This document shows positions 1 to 7,347 of a stretch of DNA of 64,000 nucleotides, piece after piece. The position numbers and the translations under genes were made by a program. Each line of letters starts with the position of its first letter. Positions within the stretch are counted from its first letter, which is position 1. Origin of the DNA: Roseivirga sp. E12 (lineage in GTDB: Bacteria > Bacteroidota > Bacteroidia > Cytophagales > Cyclobacteriaceae); the NCBI RefSeq assembly GCF_017592825.1, contig NZ_JAGFMD010000010.1:106693-170692 (forward strand), read 5' to 3'. Under the pieces are notes generated by a model, which worked only from the letters and a program-made list of their open reading frames with translations, searched no databases and was not told where the DNA came from.

Positions 1-1
1 T

Positions 2-1018
2 GATAGAACTCAATTCTTCGGGGTAAATCAAGACATCAACTACTTGGCTGAATGGATCAACACCTTTGTAACTCGAACAAATCGTTGGAACTCTCCGAAG
101 TTTTTGATTGGCGAAAGTTATGGTACAACTAGGGTTTCTGGTTTGTCCCACAGACTTCAAAACAGTCACTGGATGTACTTAAACGGTGTCATTCTCGTAT
201 CACCAACTGGCTTAGGTATTGATAGAGATGGCCCAGTTAATCAGGCCAATAGACTTCCGTACTATGCCGCTGCAGCTTGGTATCATAAACAATTGCCTGG
301 CGACCTTCAAAGTAAGGACTTACTCGATGTACTTGAGGAAGCCGAGACTTATACTATGAATGAGCTACTTCCAACGCTTGCTAAAGGGGCCTGGGCTACT
401 GATGCCGAAAAACAAGAGGCAGTGAAGATGTTCTCTCGTTATTCAGGACTAAATGAAGAAGTAATCCGTCAGCATAACCTTGATGTTCCCACTGGATTCT
501 TCTGGAAAGAACTCCTTAGGGATGAAGGACATACAGTAGGAAGACTGGACTCTAGGTACAAGGGGCTCGATCGTATGGATGCAGGTATGAGCCCAGACTT
601 CAACTCGGAATTAACTTCTTGGTTACACTCTTTCACGCCTGCGATCAACGGCTATTTCCAAAATTTCTTGAACTACAAGACCGACATCAAATACAACATG
701 TTTGGCCCTGTTGGTCCATGGGACAGAAGCGGAGACAACACTGGAGAAAACCTACGTCAGGCAATGGCCATGAACCCTTACCTGCACGTAATGACACAGA
801 GTGGATACTATGATGGCGCAACCACATATTTCAATGCCAAATACAACATGTGGCACATGGACCCAAGCGGTAAACTAAAAGACAGGATGAGCTTTAAAGG
901 ATACAGAAGTGGTCATATGATGTACCTACGTGCTGAAGACCTCAAGAATGCCAATGAAGACATTCGTGTCTTTATCAAAAACTCTATTCCTCCGGCCGGG
1001 ACACCAGCGAAGTATTAA
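2..1018 (+). CDS. S10 family serine carboxypeptidase, 3' part (5' end outside window)
   Basis: The frame is already open at base 2, so the gene begins before the window; about 338 C-terminal residues are visible. The S10 catalytic triad can be read: the nucleophile Ser in GESYGT (codon at 116), Asp in GYYDGAT (codon at 812) and His in SGHMMY (codon at 914). S10 enzymes remove C-terminal residues from peptides; in Bacteroidota they are usually exported, but the signal peptide would lie outside the window. The spacing of the triad is normal for the family and no internal defect is seen. It is followed by a palindrome and an unrelated secreted protein in the same direction. Confidence 0.9.
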   Translation, partial: DRTQFFGVNQDINYLAEWINTFVTRTNRWNSPKFLIGESYGTTRVSGLSHRLQNSHWMYLNGVILVSPTGLGIDRDGPVNQANRLPYYAAAAWYHKQLPGDLQSKDLLDVLEEAETYTMNELLPTLAKGAWATDAEKQEAVKMFSRYSGLNEEVIRQHNLDVPTGFFWKELLRDEGHTVGRLDSRYKGLDRMDAGMSPDFNSELTSWLHSFTPAINGYFQNFLNYKTDIKYNMFGPVGPWDRSGDNTGENLRQAMAMNPYLHVMTQSGYYDGATTYFNAKYNMWHMDPSGKLKDRMSFKGYRSGHMMYLRAEDLKNANEDIRVFIKNSIPPAGTPAKY

Positions 1019-1040
1019 AACACCGAACGCAAAGAGATAA

Positions 1041-1092
1041 GAAGCAATCTCTCAAAATCGACAGTACTTCAGTTGATTTAGGAGATTGCTTC
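1041..1092. repeat. Partial copy of the dispersed GAAGCAATCTC palindrome, likely terminator-like hairpin
   Basis: GAAGCAATCTC (1041-1051) is answered by GGAGATTGCTTC (1081-1092), giving an 11-bp stem around a loop of about 30 bases. The arms match the inner part of the CGTCATTGCGA repeats found in the trp operon, but the outer CGTCATTGCGA arms are missing. It lies 22 bases after the carboxypeptidase stop codon and could act as its 3' hairpin. Confidence 0.6.
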
Positions 1093-1136
1093 TTTGTTTA
1101 ATAGACCTATCTTCAGCCTAACCGAGAACAGTAAAA

Positions 1137-1703
1137 ATGAAAAAAACAGTAATCTTCTTTGCCTTAATACTTATATCAGGGCTTAGCCTTCAGGCACAAA
1201 CCCCTGCCGAACAATTTTGGAACAACTTGCAAAAACATTGCGGAAAGGCTTATGAAGGTACTTTGGCCTTACCAAAAGACGACCCTGCCTTTGGTGGTAA
1301 GCGACTCACCATGCATGTACGCTCTTGTTCAGCAACTGAAATTAAGGTTCCATTCTTTGTTGGTGAAGATAAGTCCCGCACCTGGGTATTCACGCTAAAA
1401 GACGGAGTGGTCACCCTAAAGCATGACCATCGCCATGAAGATGGCTCCGAAGATGAGGTGACGCAATATGGTGGTACTGCTTCTAACACAGGGTCTGCTA
1501 CTCTACAAGTGTTTCCTGCTGACCAGTATACGGCCACCCTATTGCCAAGAGCTGCCACTAATGTTTGGTCGGTTGGCCTAGACGAAACTACTTTCTCTTA
1601 CAACCTTACTCGTGTTAATAACAACTCGGTTTTTAAAGTGATCATGGATCTTACAAAACCTATTGAGACACCAGATGCGCCATGGGGCTGGAAAGGAAAA
1701 TGA
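1137..1703 (+). CDS. Secreted protein of unknown function, 188 aa
   Basis: A clear Sec signal peptide opens the protein (two Lys, hydrophobic stretch, cleavage after LQAQ near residue 21). The mature part has two Cys (in KHCGKAY and RSCSATE) that could form a disulfide, and a central His/Asp/Glu-rich stretch (KHDHRHEDGSEDE) that may bind metal. It ends in an aromatic tail (APWGWKGK). I do not recognise the family. It is probably periplasmic or secreted, and no partner can be inferred from the neighbours. Confidence 0.75.
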   Translation: MKKTVIFFALILISGLSLQAQTPAEQFWNNLQKHCGKAYEGTLALPKDDPAFGGKRLTMHVRSCSATEIKVPFFVGEDKSRTWVFTLKDGVVTLKHDHRHEDGSEDEVTQYGGTASNTGSATLQVFPADQYTATLLPRAATNVWSVGLDETTFSYNLTRVNNNSVFKVIMDLTKPIETPDAPWGWKGK

Positions 1704-1741
1704 TAAGTTTTTAATATTATTTCTTAGCCGATTAGTGTAGA

Positions 1742-2653
1742 TCAAACAACTCTACACATCATACAACGAACGCTGCCCCCTCCATACTTCTCGATGGTTG
1801 GAATCTCAACAGAGAAGATGTTCGAGTACTTCTCGATCTGCACTATTTGATCTTTTGTTAAACAGTCAAAGGCAGATTGTGACATTACAAGTGTAGATTC
1901 GCCCTTGTCATTTAAAACTTCAAGCATATTTCCAGCAAAGGAGTACATCTGATCCATTGTCAAAGGAATAATTTCGTGACCTGTCTTCTCTAAGGCTTCT
2001 ATGACAGTACTATGCTGCTCATCGGGAATTGACTCAAGACAAATCACTGCATACTTGGCTGCCACACACATAATCACATTTGTATGATAGACTTCTAACC
2101 CTTCCTTATCAAAGGAATCAAAGGTAAATGCATCAAAGCCAGTCTTATTACAAAACTCCTCCACTACCTCAATATTAGTTCTGGACGAAATACATGCGTA
2201 AGCCAGTTCATTTTCATAATCCAGCACCATACTTCCTGTACTTTCCAAAAACTTCCCCTCCTCTTCAAAGGCCGTTAAGTCCACTATGTTACCCACAGAA
2301 ACACCTGCTGAGGCTAATTCATCAAGAATTTCGGTTCTACGCTCCCACCTTCTGTTTTCAGCCAGCATAGGATACAGCAAAGTTTGCTCTCCGTGGAATG
2401 ATACCCAGTTGTTTGGAAACACTGCATTGGGCTTAACAGGACTATCTGTATCTTCAATTACATGCACCTTAACACCATTTGCTCTCAGCTTAAATACGGC
2501 TGCGTCAAATTCACTTAAAGCTTCCTTGCTTATACTTTCAATCTGCTCTGCGCCCTCTCTATTCTGAAAGGAATTGGATTCAGCAGTTGTTTCATCAAAA
2601 CCGAAGTGTTTCGGTCTTACCATCATTATTTCTCTTGATGCTTGCCTTGTCAT
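1742..2653 (-). CDS. ctlX: Citrulline utilization hydrolase CtlX / amidinotransferase-fold protein
   Basis: This 303-aa protein has the guanidino-group-modifying (pentein) fold of the CtlX group, related to arginine deiminase and dimethylarginine hydrolase. It shows the N-terminal substrate motif NAVFPNNWVSFH (about residues 76-87), the catalytic His in VYHTNVIM (about 190) and the nucleophilic Cys near the C-terminus in GGGSVRCMMC. Members of the family act on citrulline or related guanidino compounds in the cytoplasm. The length is normal. It is transcribed toward the carboxypeptidase region and lies 8 bases from the beta-barrel gene upstream, so the two may be co-transcribed. Confidence 0.88.
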   Translation of the reverse strand: MTRQASREIMMVRPKHFGFDETTAESNSFQNREGAEQIESISKEALSEFDAAVFKLRANGVKVHVIEDTDSPVKPNAVFPNNWVSFHGEQTLLYPMLAENRRWERRTEILDELASAGVSVGNIVDLTAFEEEGKFLESTGSMVLDYENELAYACISSRTNIEVVEEFCNKTGFDAFTFDSFDKEGLEVYHTNVIMCVAAKYAVICLESIPDEQHSTVIEALEKTGHEIIPLTMDQMYSFAGNMLEVLNDKGESTLVMSQSAFDCLTKDQIVQIEKYSNIFSVEIPTIEKYGGGSVRCMMCRVV

Positions 2654-2661
2654 TGGTTCAA

Positions 2662-3465
2662 TTATTTGCGCTTCGCAATATTCGTACTAATACCAAATCC
2701 AAACAAGGAGTCTGGTGCAAGTTCTGACATCGCAAAGCCTCCGAAAAAGTCAATCTGAAGATTAGGACTAAGTAAATACAGTAAGCCAAAATCGATACTT
2801 TGTTGAGAGCTAACATTATCCTTGAAGCCATAGCCCTCAAGAAATACAGTCAACTTTGGAGACACAGTAAAGCCCAAGTTCAATGTCCACAACCCTACAT
2901 TCCTCGAGTTTTCGATGAGTATAATTCCAACGTTATAACTGATGTTAAATTTGTCTGAAATGTTGTTCTGAAAATTGACTCTTAGATCACCAGTTATTCC
3001 CCCTCCACTAGACAAAAACTGGCCGCCCACGTGCCCATTCAAAGCCACGGCCGGACGCCATCCTTCCTCCTCTACAAATTGGTATTTTACACCAATAGTT
3101 GTTGGTCCAAAAGAGGCATCAGATTGTTCAGTAATTACGTCATCAATGAGCTCTCGTGTACGTCCAAATTCTTGGTTCAATCGAAGCTCTAATTTGTCGG
3201 AAATTCCGTACCTGAGCAGTAGACTATTGTAAACTATATTCTGAAATTTAAAGTCAACCCCATTCGGAAAATTCACACCCAGCTGATTTGTCTGCTGCTG
3301 ATAAAATCCCGTTTCAATCTGAAATAATCTAGGTGCGATAACGTAAGGAGAAGTAGTTTGTGTAGGCCGATCAGTTGCTATGGATGAAGCAGAATTATCA
3401 TCTTCCTGAGCAAAGACCGACACAGACAAGAGACAAAAAAAGAAAACTAGAACTGATGTTCTCAT
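2662..3465 (-). CDS. Outer-membrane beta-barrel transporter-like protein (Phenol_MetA_deg type)
   Basis: The likely start is the ATG at 3465, which opens a Sec signal peptide (MRTSVLVFFFCLL, cleavage after VFAQ); an upstream in-frame ATG would put charged residues in front of it. The mature protein begins with the ATDRPTQT motif typical of the Bacteroidota group of PF13557-like proteins and consists of alternating amphipathic strands ending in an aromatic/hydrophobic C-terminus, consistent with a 12-strand barrel. Substrate is unknown. It overlaps nothing and lies just upstream of ctlX on the same strand. Confidence 0.75.
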   Translation of the reverse strand: MRTSVLVFFFCLLSVSVFAQEDDNSASSIATDRPTQTTSPYVIAPRLFQIETGFYQQQTNQLGVNFPNGVDFKFQNIVYNSLLLRYGISDKLELRLNQEFGRTRELIDDVITEQSDASFGPTTIGVKYQFVEEEGWRPAVALNGHVGGQFLSSGGGITGDLRVNFQNNISDKFNISYNVGIILIENSRNVGLWTLNLGFTVSPKLTVFLEGYGFKDNVSSQQSIDFGLLYLLSPNLQIDFFGGFAMSELAPDSLFGFGISTNIAKRK

Positions 3466-3606
3466 AACCAATACTTGAGATTTTTCAACAAGTAAGTCAA
3501 AAGCGCTCAAAAGACTTCATTTGCCTCTTTAAAAGTGAAAAATCAATTTTTAGACAAGTCTAAAAATATATCTTATATGATTATCAATGAGATATTTAAA
3601 ACACTT

Positions 3607-4221
3607 TTACTTATGTCTTTCTTTAAGTATTTCTATAACGTCATCCAAAGTGAAGTTTTTCGCCTCGAGAAGCATGAGCAAGTGAAAAATCAGGTCGGCA
3701 GCCTCGTTTTTAAACAGCTCTGGATTGTCGTCTTTTGCTTCTATTACTAACTCCACAGCTTCCTCACCTACCTTCTGAGCCAGCTTGTTAATTCCTTTTT
3801 CAAACATGCTTGCCGTATAGGATTCTTCAGGTGACTGCGTCTTTCGTTCTCTAATCACCTCGCTTAAATAATCTAGAAATGAAGCACCAGTTTTGTTCCC
3901 CTCACTCCAGCATGTAGCATCACCAGTATGGCAAGTTGGCCCTTCAGGATTCACTTTTACAAGCAAAGCATCTTGGTCACAATCAATGGAAATACTGACT
4001 AGATTTAGATAGTTATTTGAGGACTCTCCCTTAGTCCACAACCGCTGTTTTGAGCGGCTAAAAAAAGTCACTTTTTCGGTGCTTAAAGTTTGCTCAATTG
4101 AAGCCTCATTCATGTAGCCTAACATGAGTACTTTATTGGTTTGGGCATCCTGAATTATTGCCGGTACAAGCCCAGTATTTTGATCGAATACTACTTGCTC
4201 TAATGATTCAAATTTTCTCAT
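3607..4221 (-). CDS. hisIE: Bifunctional phosphoribosyl-AMP cyclohydrolase / phosphoribosyl-ATP pyrophosphatase
   Basis: A fusion of the second and third steps of histidine synthesis. The N-terminal HisI domain (about 1-105) shows the metal-binding DCDQD motif and the HTGDATCW zinc site; the C-terminal HisE domain (about 110-204) shows the helical [11 protein letters not shown] motif with the acidic metal ligands. Length (204 aa) is normal for the fusion. Its start overlaps the end of hisF by 4 bases (ATGA), indicating translational coupling. It is the last gene of the phhA-his operon. Confidence 0.96.
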   Translation of the reverse strand: MRKFESLEQVVFDQNTGLVPAIIQDAQTNKVLMLGYMNEASIEQTLSTEKVTFFSRSKQRLWTKGESSNNYLNLVSISIDCDQDALLVKVNPEGPTCHTGDATCWSEGNKTGASFLDYLSEVIRERKTQSPEESYTASMFEKGINKLAQKVGEEAVELVIEAKDDNPELFKNEAADLIFHLLMLLEAKNFTLDDVIEILKERHK

Positions 4222-4979
4222 TGTGTTAGTCTTACAGGGATGTCCTTTTTGGATAAAAATTCTTTTAATTCTGGTACCGATATTTCCTTAAAATGGAAGA
4301 TGCTAGCGGCTAGTGCTGCATCGGCTTTTCCTTTTGTAAATGAGTCCACAAAATGTTCCATATTTCCCGCTCCACCTGATGCTATTATAGGTATAGGTAA
4401 CATTTGTGAGATCTCCGAAGTAAGCTCATCTGCAAAGCCTGCTTTTGTACCATCGTGGTCCATGGAGGTTAATAAGATCTCTCCGGCTCCTCTTTCTGTT
4501 ACTTCCTTTGCCCATTCAAGAGTTCTTAACTCCGTGGCAGTCCTACCTCCTCTTACATGTACTATATGCTCTCCATCTACAAACCTTGTATCAATGGCAA
4601 CTACCACACACTGGCTTCCAAATTCCATTGCCAACTCATTAATCAACCCTGGACGCTTTACTGCCGAGGAATTGATGGAGATCTTGTCAGCGCCAGCATT
4701 TAGCAGTGCAGAAACATCTTCAATTGAGCTAATACCTCCACCTACGGTGAAAGGGATGTTAATTTGAGCAGCTACGCGCCTTACTAACTCAACAAGGGTC
4801 TTTCGCTTCTCAACAGTAGCTGTGATATCGAGAAAAACCAACTCATCGGCACCTTCCTCGGCATAACGGGCTGCTAGCTCAACTGGGTCTCCAGCATCTC
4901 GCAGGCCTACAAAGTTGACTCCCTTGACAGTCCGGCCGTCTTTAATATCTAAACAGGGTATGATTCTCTTCGTTAACAT
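4218..4979 (-). CDS. hisF: Imidazole glycerol phosphate synthase, cyclase subunit
   Basis: A (beta/alpha)8 barrel of 253 aa that closes the imidazole ring using ammonia delivered by HisH, producing imidazole-glycerol phosphate and AICAR. The two catalytic Asp are visible in CLDIKDG (about residue 11) and VAIDTR (about 130); phosphate-binding loops are GGGISS and ASGGAG. It is spaced two bases from hisA and overlaps hisIE by four, so it sits in a tight operon. Confidence 0.97.
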   Translation of the reverse strand: MLTKRIIPCLDIKDGRTVKGVNFVGLRDAGDPVELAARYAEEGADELVFLDITATVEKRKTLVELVRRVAAQINIPFTVGGGISSIEDVSALLNAGADKISINSSAVKRPGLINELAMEFGSQCVVVAIDTRFVDGEHIVHVRGGRTATELRTLEWAKEVTERGAGEILLTSMDHDGTKAGFADELTSEISQMLPIPIIASGGAGNMEHFVDSFTKGKADAALAASIFHFKEISVPELKEFLSKKDIPVRLTQ

Positions 4980-4981
4980 GT

Positions 4982-5698
4982 CTATTTAAATGAAGCTAGT
5001 TCTTCAAGACTGATTCTTCCTTCATAATAGGCCTTACCTACTATTGTTCCATAAATATCCATTTGCTCTAATCGACTCAGGTCTTCCATGGAAGAAACAC
5101 CACCACTCGCAATAAGTTTTAAGCTTGGGAAGACTTTCATTATCTTCTCATAAAGATCAAATGATGGTCCTTGCAGCAATCCATCTTTACTGACGTCAGT
5201 ACAAATACAATAGCTAATACCCAACTCAGCATACTCACTTAAAAACTCAAAAAGGTCTATTCCCGAGTCCTCTTGCCAGCCGTTAATTGCGATTTTCTCA
5301 TCCTGTACATCAGCACCCAGGATGATAGTCTCAGGACCATATTGGTCAATCCACTCCTTCACAAGACTCTTGTCTTTAACCGCTATACTTCCAGCAGTTA
5401 CTTGGTGCGCACCTGCTTCTAAAACTTCTTGGATTGATGCATTGGACTTAACCCCTCCACCAAAGTCAATTTTCAACTCCGTACCCTTACTAATAGACTC
5501 TAGGATACCCAAATTGATAGGTTTACTGGCTTTAGCTCCCTCTAGATCAACCACATGAAGTCGGTCTATTCCGACAGATTCAAAAGCCTGAGCGACTGCT
5601 AATGGGTCATCATTATACTCCGTCTTTTGATTATAATCACCTTGAGTAAGCCGAACTGCCTTACCTCCTATTATGTCTATTGCTGGTATTATTTTCAC
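4982..5698 (-). CDS. hisA: ProFAR isomerase
   Basis: HisA opens the ribose ring of ProFAR to give PRFAR. This 238-aa barrel has the catalytic Asp near the N-terminus in PAIDIIGG and the second Asp in a GADVQ context (about residue 129), with phosphate-binding motifs DFGGGVKS and ASGGVSS. It resembles hisF in fold, as expected for the half-barrel family. It lies between hisH and hisF in the canonical order. Confidence 0.97.
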   Translation of the reverse strand: MKIIPAIDIIGGKAVRLTQGDYNQKTEYNDDPLAVAQAFESVGIDRLHVVDLEGAKASKPINLGILESISKGTELKIDFGGGVKSNASIQEVLEAGAHQVTAGSIAVKDKSLVKEWIDQYGPETIILGADVQDEKIAINGWQEDSGIDLFEFLSEYAELGISYCICTDVSKDGLLQGPSFDLYEKIMKVFPSLKLIASGGVSSMEDLSRLEQMDIYGTIVGKAYYEGRISLEELASFK

Positions 5699-5730
5699 TC
5701 CTTGTAATTACTGATTGATGGACTTTGATT

Positions 5731-6312
5731 TCACAGTTCTAGAAAGTTAGAGAGTATTTTTTCACCAACCTTTCCACTCTTTTCAGGGTGTGCCTGTAGG
5801 GCATAGAAATTATCCTTGTGCAAGGCTGCTGAAAAAGGGTTAATGTAATCGGTCACGGCTATGGTTTCATCGCTCACTTCGGCATAATAGCTATGTACAA
5901 AATACACGTATGGATCGCTTGGAAGGTCATTAAAGAGCCGTGAATCCATTTGAGTCAACGTATTCCAACCCATTTGAGGGACCTTCAACCTTGGCTCAAA
6001 TTTCTTCACCTTGATATCAAAGATTCCTAGGCACTCAGTATCGTTCTCTTCGGTATGAGAACAAAGCAATTGCAAACCGAGACACACCCCAAAAACGGGC
6101 TGATTCAAATCCTTAATTACTATATCTAACTGCTTGTCTTTTAGGAATCGCATGGCGGTACTTGCCTCACCTACTCCAGGGAAGATTACTTTATCGGCAG
6201 CCTGAATGACCTCCTTATCCGCAGAAAGCACAGGCTCCACTCCTAACCTATTTAAGGCATGGATGACAGACTGCACGTTACCTGCGTTGTAGTTAACAAT
6301 GACTACGCTCAT
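5731..6312 (-). CDS. hisH: Imidazole glycerol phosphate synthase, glutaminase subunit
   Basis: Class I glutamine amidotransferase of 193 aa that hydrolyses glutamine and passes ammonia to HisF. The nucleophile Cys is in FGVCLGLQLL (about residue 77) and the His-Glu dyad is in QAHPEKS near the C-terminus. Length is normal. It is the first his gene of this operon and follows phhA by about 30 bases; hisG, hisD, hisC and hisB are not in the window. Confidence 0.97.
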   Translation of the reverse strand: MSVVIVNYNAGNVQSVIHALNRLGVEPVLSADKEVIQAADKVIFPGVGEASTAMRFLKDKQLDIVIKDLNQPVFGVCLGLQLLCSHTEENDTECLGIFDIKVKKFEPRLKVPQMGWNTLTQMDSRLFNDLPSDPYVYFVHSYYAEVSDETIAVTDYINPFSAALHKDNFYALQAHPEKSGKVGEKILSNFLEL

Positions 6313-6344
6313 AGCTTTAAAAAACTCTCCGTTTCACAAAGTGT

Positions 6345-7079
6345 TTAAACAGTTGCTTCTTTTGCCTTTAAGCGCTCCTCTATCTTAGATTTGATCTCCG
6401 GTAGTGATTCGTATAATTGCTCATATGAGTCGATAATGAAGTAGTTTTCTTGCATGTTATCCTTTCTGTAAGGAGTATCAAGAATAGTGTCGACATCGTA
6501 TTCGAAGTGGTTTGGCTCGTCAGAAAGCGAGTATTTAGTCTCTCCTGATGAGGACAGAATTCCTGCACCATAGATCTTCAGTTCTCCTTCTTCGCGGATC
6601 AGGCCAAACTCAATTGTGAACCAGTAAATTCTGGACAAAAGGTGAATTGCCCATTCATCTTCGATCCATTCCTGACCGAACTTACTGATGGCTTGTAGGA
6701 AGTCTACGAAAGACTGATTTGCCAAAAGCGGAATATGAGCAAATACATCATGAAACATATCTGGCTCCTCTAGGTAATCCAACTCACTCATCTTTCTCAC
6801 CCAAGTGGTTGCAGGAAATTTCTTATTGGCCATAAGGTCAAAGAAAAGTCCATCCTCAACTATCCCTGGCACTGCATAAATCTCCCATCCAGTAAGTGCG
6901 CGTAACAATTTGTTAGTCTCTTCAAAGTTAGGGATCCCCTCTCCATTAAAGTTTACCTTATCCAGACCTACTAAGAACTCTTTTGTAGCGGCTGTCGGCA
7001 ATGCTGGAAACTGACGATCGAAAAGTATATTCCACACTTTCTGATCTTCTGCTGTGTAATTGTCGTAATTCTGTTTCAT
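6345..7079 (-). CDS. phhA: Phenylalanine 4-monooxygenase
   Basis: Pterin-dependent, non-haem-iron hydroxylase that converts phenylalanine to tyrosine. The 244-aa protein is the catalytic domain only, as in other bacterial enzymes. The iron ligands are visible: two His in EPDMFHDVFAH and Glu in WFTIEFG. It heads the operon with hisH-A-F-IE. The upstream leader codes for alternating Tyr and His, so expression probably follows the supply of both charged tRNAs. No separate regulator or pterin-recycling gene is adjacent. Confidence 0.95.
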   Translation of the reverse strand: MKQNYDNYTAEDQKVWNILFDRQFPALPTAATKEFLVGLDKVNFNGEGIPNFEETNKLLRALTGWEIYAVPGIVEDGLFFDLMANKKFPATTWVRKMSELDYLEEPDMFHDVFAHIPLLANQSFVDFLQAISKFGQEWIEDEWAIHLLSRIYWFTIEFGLIREEGELKIYGAGILSSSGETKYSLSDEPNHFEYDVDTILDTPYRKDNMQENYFIIDSYEQLYESLPEIKSKIEERLKAKEATV

Positions 7080-7136
7080 TTCTACGGGTTGTAATGCTTT
7101 GTTTTTTGAATTGGTTCAAATCAAAAGCCCGGTCAT

Positions 7137-7165
7137 AAAAAAACCCGGCTCTTTCGGAACCGGGT
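7137..7165 (-). terminator. Attenuator terminator upstream of phhA
   Basis: Read on the minus strand, ACCCGGTTC and the matching arm GAGCCGGGT form a 9-bp stem (one G-T pair) around the loop CGAAA (bases 7165-7143), followed directly by a T-run of at least six. It lies between the Tyr/His leader ORF and phhA, with no gene ending just before it, which is the position of an attenuator and not of an end-of-operon terminator. Confidence 0.88.
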
Positions 7166-7197
7166 CTTATATTTTCAGTTAATTTTTTCTTTTCTGA

Positions 7198-7269
7198 TTA
7201 CATATACCTACCGATCCGCAACGTTTTGTTGTGATAATAGTGGTAGTGATATGCTTTGTTTTTCAACAT
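7198..7269 (-). CDS. Tyr/His-rich leader peptide controlling phhA-hisHAF(IE)
   Basis: A 23-codon ORF from ATG at 7269 to TAA at 7198. Codons 7-13 read Tyr-His-Tyr-His-Tyr-Tyr-His, that is four Tyr and three His in a row, in front of an operon that makes tyrosine (phhA) and histidine. The RNA shows the parts of a classical attenuator. CAUAU and CUACC in and before the Tyr/His codons can pair with GGUAG and AUAUG in the last leader codons (region 1:2). CGGAUCGG of that second region can instead pair with CCGGUUCCG of the terminator (region 2:3). The start codon is only six bases from the promoter -7 box. The peptide itself probably has no function. Confidence 0.85.
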   Translation of the reverse strand: MLKNKAYHYHYYHNKTLRIGRYM

Positions 7270-7274
7270 TGATT

Positions 7275-7304
7275 CAAAGGTAATACCCATTTCAGATTAT
7301 CCAA
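7275..7304 (-). promoter_or_regulatory. Promoter of the phhA-his operon (TTG-N19-TACCTTTG)
   Basis: On the minus strand, TTG (7304-7302), a 19-base spacer and TACCTTTG (7282-7275) match the Bacteroidota sigma-A consensus TTG-N19/21-TAnnTTTG. The leader ATG starts six bases after the last G of the box, so the transcript would begin at or within a few bases of the start codon. Confidence 0.8.
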
Positions 7305-7347
7305 ATGACTTAAGGGGATTTTTAAACCAACGGTCATTCAACCGATA

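Noticed and set aside
4240..4767. Long open frame on the plus strand opposite hisF
   Set aside because: It lies wholly inside a certain gene, has no recognisable domain, and its composition follows from the hisF codons.
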